From NCBI GenBank assembly GCA_021785155.1, contig JAJYGE010000205.1, forward strand, positions 1-8,592: a stretch of DNA of 8,592 nt. The letters run 5' to 3'. Position 1 is the first letter of the stretch. Each line of letters begins with the position of its first letter. The notes under the pieces were generated by a model. It ran no database searches and was not told where the DNA came from. It worked only from the letters and a program-made list of their open reading frames with translations. This DNA is from Planctomycetota bacterium (GTDB lineage Bacteria; Planctomycetota; Phycisphaerae; WQYP01). Both the position numbers and the translations under genes were made by a program. Of the stretch, positions 6,891 to 8,592 are shown piece after piece.

Positions 6891-8389
6891 CACGCCTGTC
6901 GGCCATTCAGGAATTGGCCAGCATGCAGCAGTTGTGTTGTGATAAAACCGGCACACTGACGCTCAACGAACTGGCGCTGGAAAAAGTTCAAGGCCTCAAT
7001 GGTGCCACCGAATCAGACGTTCTGGCGTTTGCCGCGCAGACTTGTGATGCCGGCACGCAGGATCCTATTGATATGGCTATTCTGAAACAATATCAGGCTA
7101 ATCCAGTTGCCAGCTTCCATTGGAAGCGGGTTAAGTTAATACCCTTTGATCCCGCCACCAAACGGGCTGAAGCGGAATTGGAAATGGATGGCAAAAAAGC
7201 CCGCGCAATAAAGGGAGCACCGGCCACGCTGATTGGCCTGTGCAAAAATGCGCCGGATATTCTGAAACAGGCCGATGCTCTGGCCGCCGCGGGCAACCGC
7301 GTCATGGGCGTGGCCGCCCAGACCGATGGCGAATTGAAAATGATCGGACTGCTTTCTCTGCGCGATCCACCGCGTCCGGAATCGCACGATACCATTGCCA
7401 AACTTCAAGCATTGGGTATTCGGGTGCGAATGGTTACAGGGGATGGCGAAATCACGGCCCAGGCCATATCAACGCAACTGGGCATTGGGAGCAAGTCTGC
7501 TGATCGTTGTGCCATTGAAAAAGGACTATTGGATGCCGATGTCTTTGCCGGTGTGTTTCCGGAAGATAAAATTGCCCTGGTCCGTCAGCTTCAGAAGCAA
7601 CATATTATCACCGGAATGACCGGCGACGGCGTTAATGACGCCCCGGCCCTTAAACAGGCGGAAGTCGGAATCGCGGTCTCCAATGCCACGGATGTCGCGC
7701 GTTCCGCCGCCAGTCTGGTGTTGACCAAACCGGGAATCTCCCATTTGACCGACGCGGTTAATATTGGCCGCAAGGTATACCGGCGCATGCTCACCTATAC
7801 GACCAATAAAGTAACTAAAACCATTCAGGTGGCATTGTTTCTGAGTCTTGGTTTGCTGATAACCGGTTCACTGGTAACCACACCCCGGCTGATTTTACTG
7901 CTGCTGTTCGCCAATGATTTTGTCACCATGTCGCTGGCCAGTGATCGCGTTACGCCTTCACCACATCCGGATCGCTGGAATATTCGTGTATTAATGGGAT
8001 CGTCTACTGTGATTGCCATTTCCTGGCTCTTGTACTGCTTCGCGGTATTTTATGTGGGACGACATTTCATGAAACTGCCGGCGACACAGACGCTGGTGTT
8101 TCTGGCGTTGGTATTCAGTGGCTTGGCCACAGTGTATCTGGTGCGTGAAAGTTGTGCGTTCTGGAAATCCCGGCCCGGAACATTTTTGCTTTGCGCCACC
8201 GCCGCAGATGTGGTCGTGGTCTCGGCAATGGCGGTGTTTGGAATTTTAATGGCTCCGGTACCCATTGCGATGGTGCTGGGATTGCTGGCCGCCACCATTG
8301 TCATGATGTTCATTCTGGACGTTGTTAAAAAGCCGCTAATGCGTCGCCTCGTGAGCACATCGGAGCGGCCATACCTTTGGCGATCTTAA
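6881..8389 (+). CDS. P-type H+-ATPase (P3A), C-terminal catalytic part after the frameshift
   Basis: This is the remainder of the same proton ATPase. It opens with VLVTRLSAIQE, which in the family directly continues membrane helix 4. It contains the phosphorylation site CDKTGTLT (aspartate codon at 6941), the nucleotide-binding KGAP (residues 111-114 from GTG 6881), RDPPRPES, MVTGD and the hinge MTGDGVNDAPALK (246-258). Helices 5-10 follow, with FANDF (343-347) placing Asp346 where the essential M6 aspartate of proton ATPases lies, then SDRVTPSPHPDRWN. The tail after the last helix is only about 20 residues, so there is no plant-type autoinhibitory domain. Joined to the upstream part by one extra base, the protein would be 793 residues, normal for bacterial members. 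The GTG at 6881 is probably not a real start; the frame is likely continuous with the upstream half in an intact gene. Confidence 0.88.
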   Translation: MLVTRLSAIQELASMQQLCCDKTGTLTLNELALEKVQGLNGATESDVLAFAAQTCDAGTQDPIDMAILKQYQANPVASFHWKRVKLIPFDPATKRAEAELEMDGKKARAIKGAPATLIGLCKNAPDILKQADALAAAGNRVMGVAAQTDGELKMIGLLSLRDPPRPESHDTIAKLQALGIRVRMVTGDGEITAQAISTQLGIGSKSADRCAIEKGLLDADVFAGVFPEDKIALVRQLQKQHIITGMTGDGVNDAPALKQAEVGIAVSNATDVARSAASLVLTKPGISHLTDAVNIGRKVYRRMLTYTTNKVTKTIQVALFLSLGLLITGSLVTTPRLILLLLFANDFVTMSLASDRVTPSPHPDRWNIRVLMGSSTVIAISWLLYCFAVFYVGRHFMKLPATQTLVFLALVFSGLATVYLVRESCAFWKSRPGTFLLCATAADVVVVSAMAVFGILMAPVPIAMVLGLLAATIVMMFILDVVKKPLMRRLVSTSERPYLWRS

Positions 8390-8592
8390 AAATCATGGCA
8401 TTGATGATCGCTTAATCCAAGCACTCGTGGCTCATCAATAAATAGGCTCTTCGGGCAAACGAGTGGGTGAATTATACGCGAAAACATGATTTGAGCGGCA
8501 ATTGGCGGTGGTTTTCTGTCGCTTGACCGGTTTTCAAAACTGTTGATTCTATTGGGATGGAAAAACGTAGTTACAAACGACGGTTATCGGAG
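8390..8592. other. Tail region without a confident gene
   Basis: These 203 bases follow the proton ATPase stop and are more AT-rich than the genes. No strong terminator is visible. CACTCG (8422-8427) and CGAGTG (8460-8465) are inverted copies 32 bases apart with no T-run. TTGACC (8523-8528) is five of six to a -35 box, but the matching -10 (TTCTAT, 8547-8552, 18 bp spacing) is poor. An ATG at 8557 opens 12 codons to the window end (MEKRSYKRRLSE), too short to judge, and lacks a good ribosome-binding site. The terminal GGAG could instead serve a gene starting beyond the window. Confidence 0.4.

Noticed and set aside
8530..8540. Palindrome GTTTTCAAAAC as an operator
   Set aside because: Short AT-rich palindrome with a one-base centre; seen once only and with no confident adjacent gene.

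Overview
The window is a tightly packed bacterial region with every gene on the + strand. Seven genes, one of them cut by the left edge, are followed by an eighth whose reading frame is broken. No rRNA, tRNA, CRISPR array, insertion sequence or integrase was seen. Base composition looks moderately GC-rich and even throughout. The Shine-Dalgarno sites are Gram-negative in style (AAGGA or AGGAG, 6-9 nt before ATG). The gene set fits a proteobacterium, possibly an acid-exposed or chemolithoautotrophic one: a plasma-membrane-type (P3A) proton ATPase, a DsrE-like sulfur-relay fold and a short-type 6-phosphogluconate dehydrogenase. That placement is inference from gene content; no phylogenetic marker is present.

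Layout. 1-1358: a dihydrolipoyl-dehydrogenase-like FAD/NAD disulfide oxidoreductase, missing its extreme N-terminus. 1410-2435: class I (Schiff-base) fructose-bisphosphate aldolase. 2490-3029: a glycine-rich membrane protein resembling the general-stress-protein-17M / DUF1269 group. 3126-3473: a small DsrE-like protein. 3487-4323: a Cof-type HAD phosphatase. 4401-5426: short-type 6-phosphogluconate dehydrogenase (gnd). 5567-5941: an AhpD/carboxymuconolactone decarboxylase-like protein with a CxxC motif. 6009-8389: a P-type H+-ATPase split into two overlapping frames by an apparent single-base deletion near 6869. 8390-8592: a tail with no confident gene.

How the genes may work together. Gaps are 13-140 bp, so much of the stretch could be co-transcribed, although possible internal promoters lie before 2490 and 3126. 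The enzymes cover sugar-phosphate metabolism (aldolase, 6PGDH, a sugar-phosphate-type HAD phosphatase), thiol/redox chemistry (disulfide reductase, DsrE-like, AhpD-like) and envelope or pH homeostasis (17M-like membrane protein, proton pump). A coherent reading is a stress-associated carbon/redox/proton-balance cluster. That is an inference from neighbourhood, not something the sequence proves.

The most notable observation is the frameshift in the proton pump. All catalytic motifs survive on both sides, and one added base restores exact family spacing, so it is either a sequencing error or a very recent lesion. I found no convincing evidence for a wholly new system. The most useful leads are the frameshift, the predicted NAD preference of the 6PGDH, and the repeated pairing of carbon enzymes with small redox proteins.
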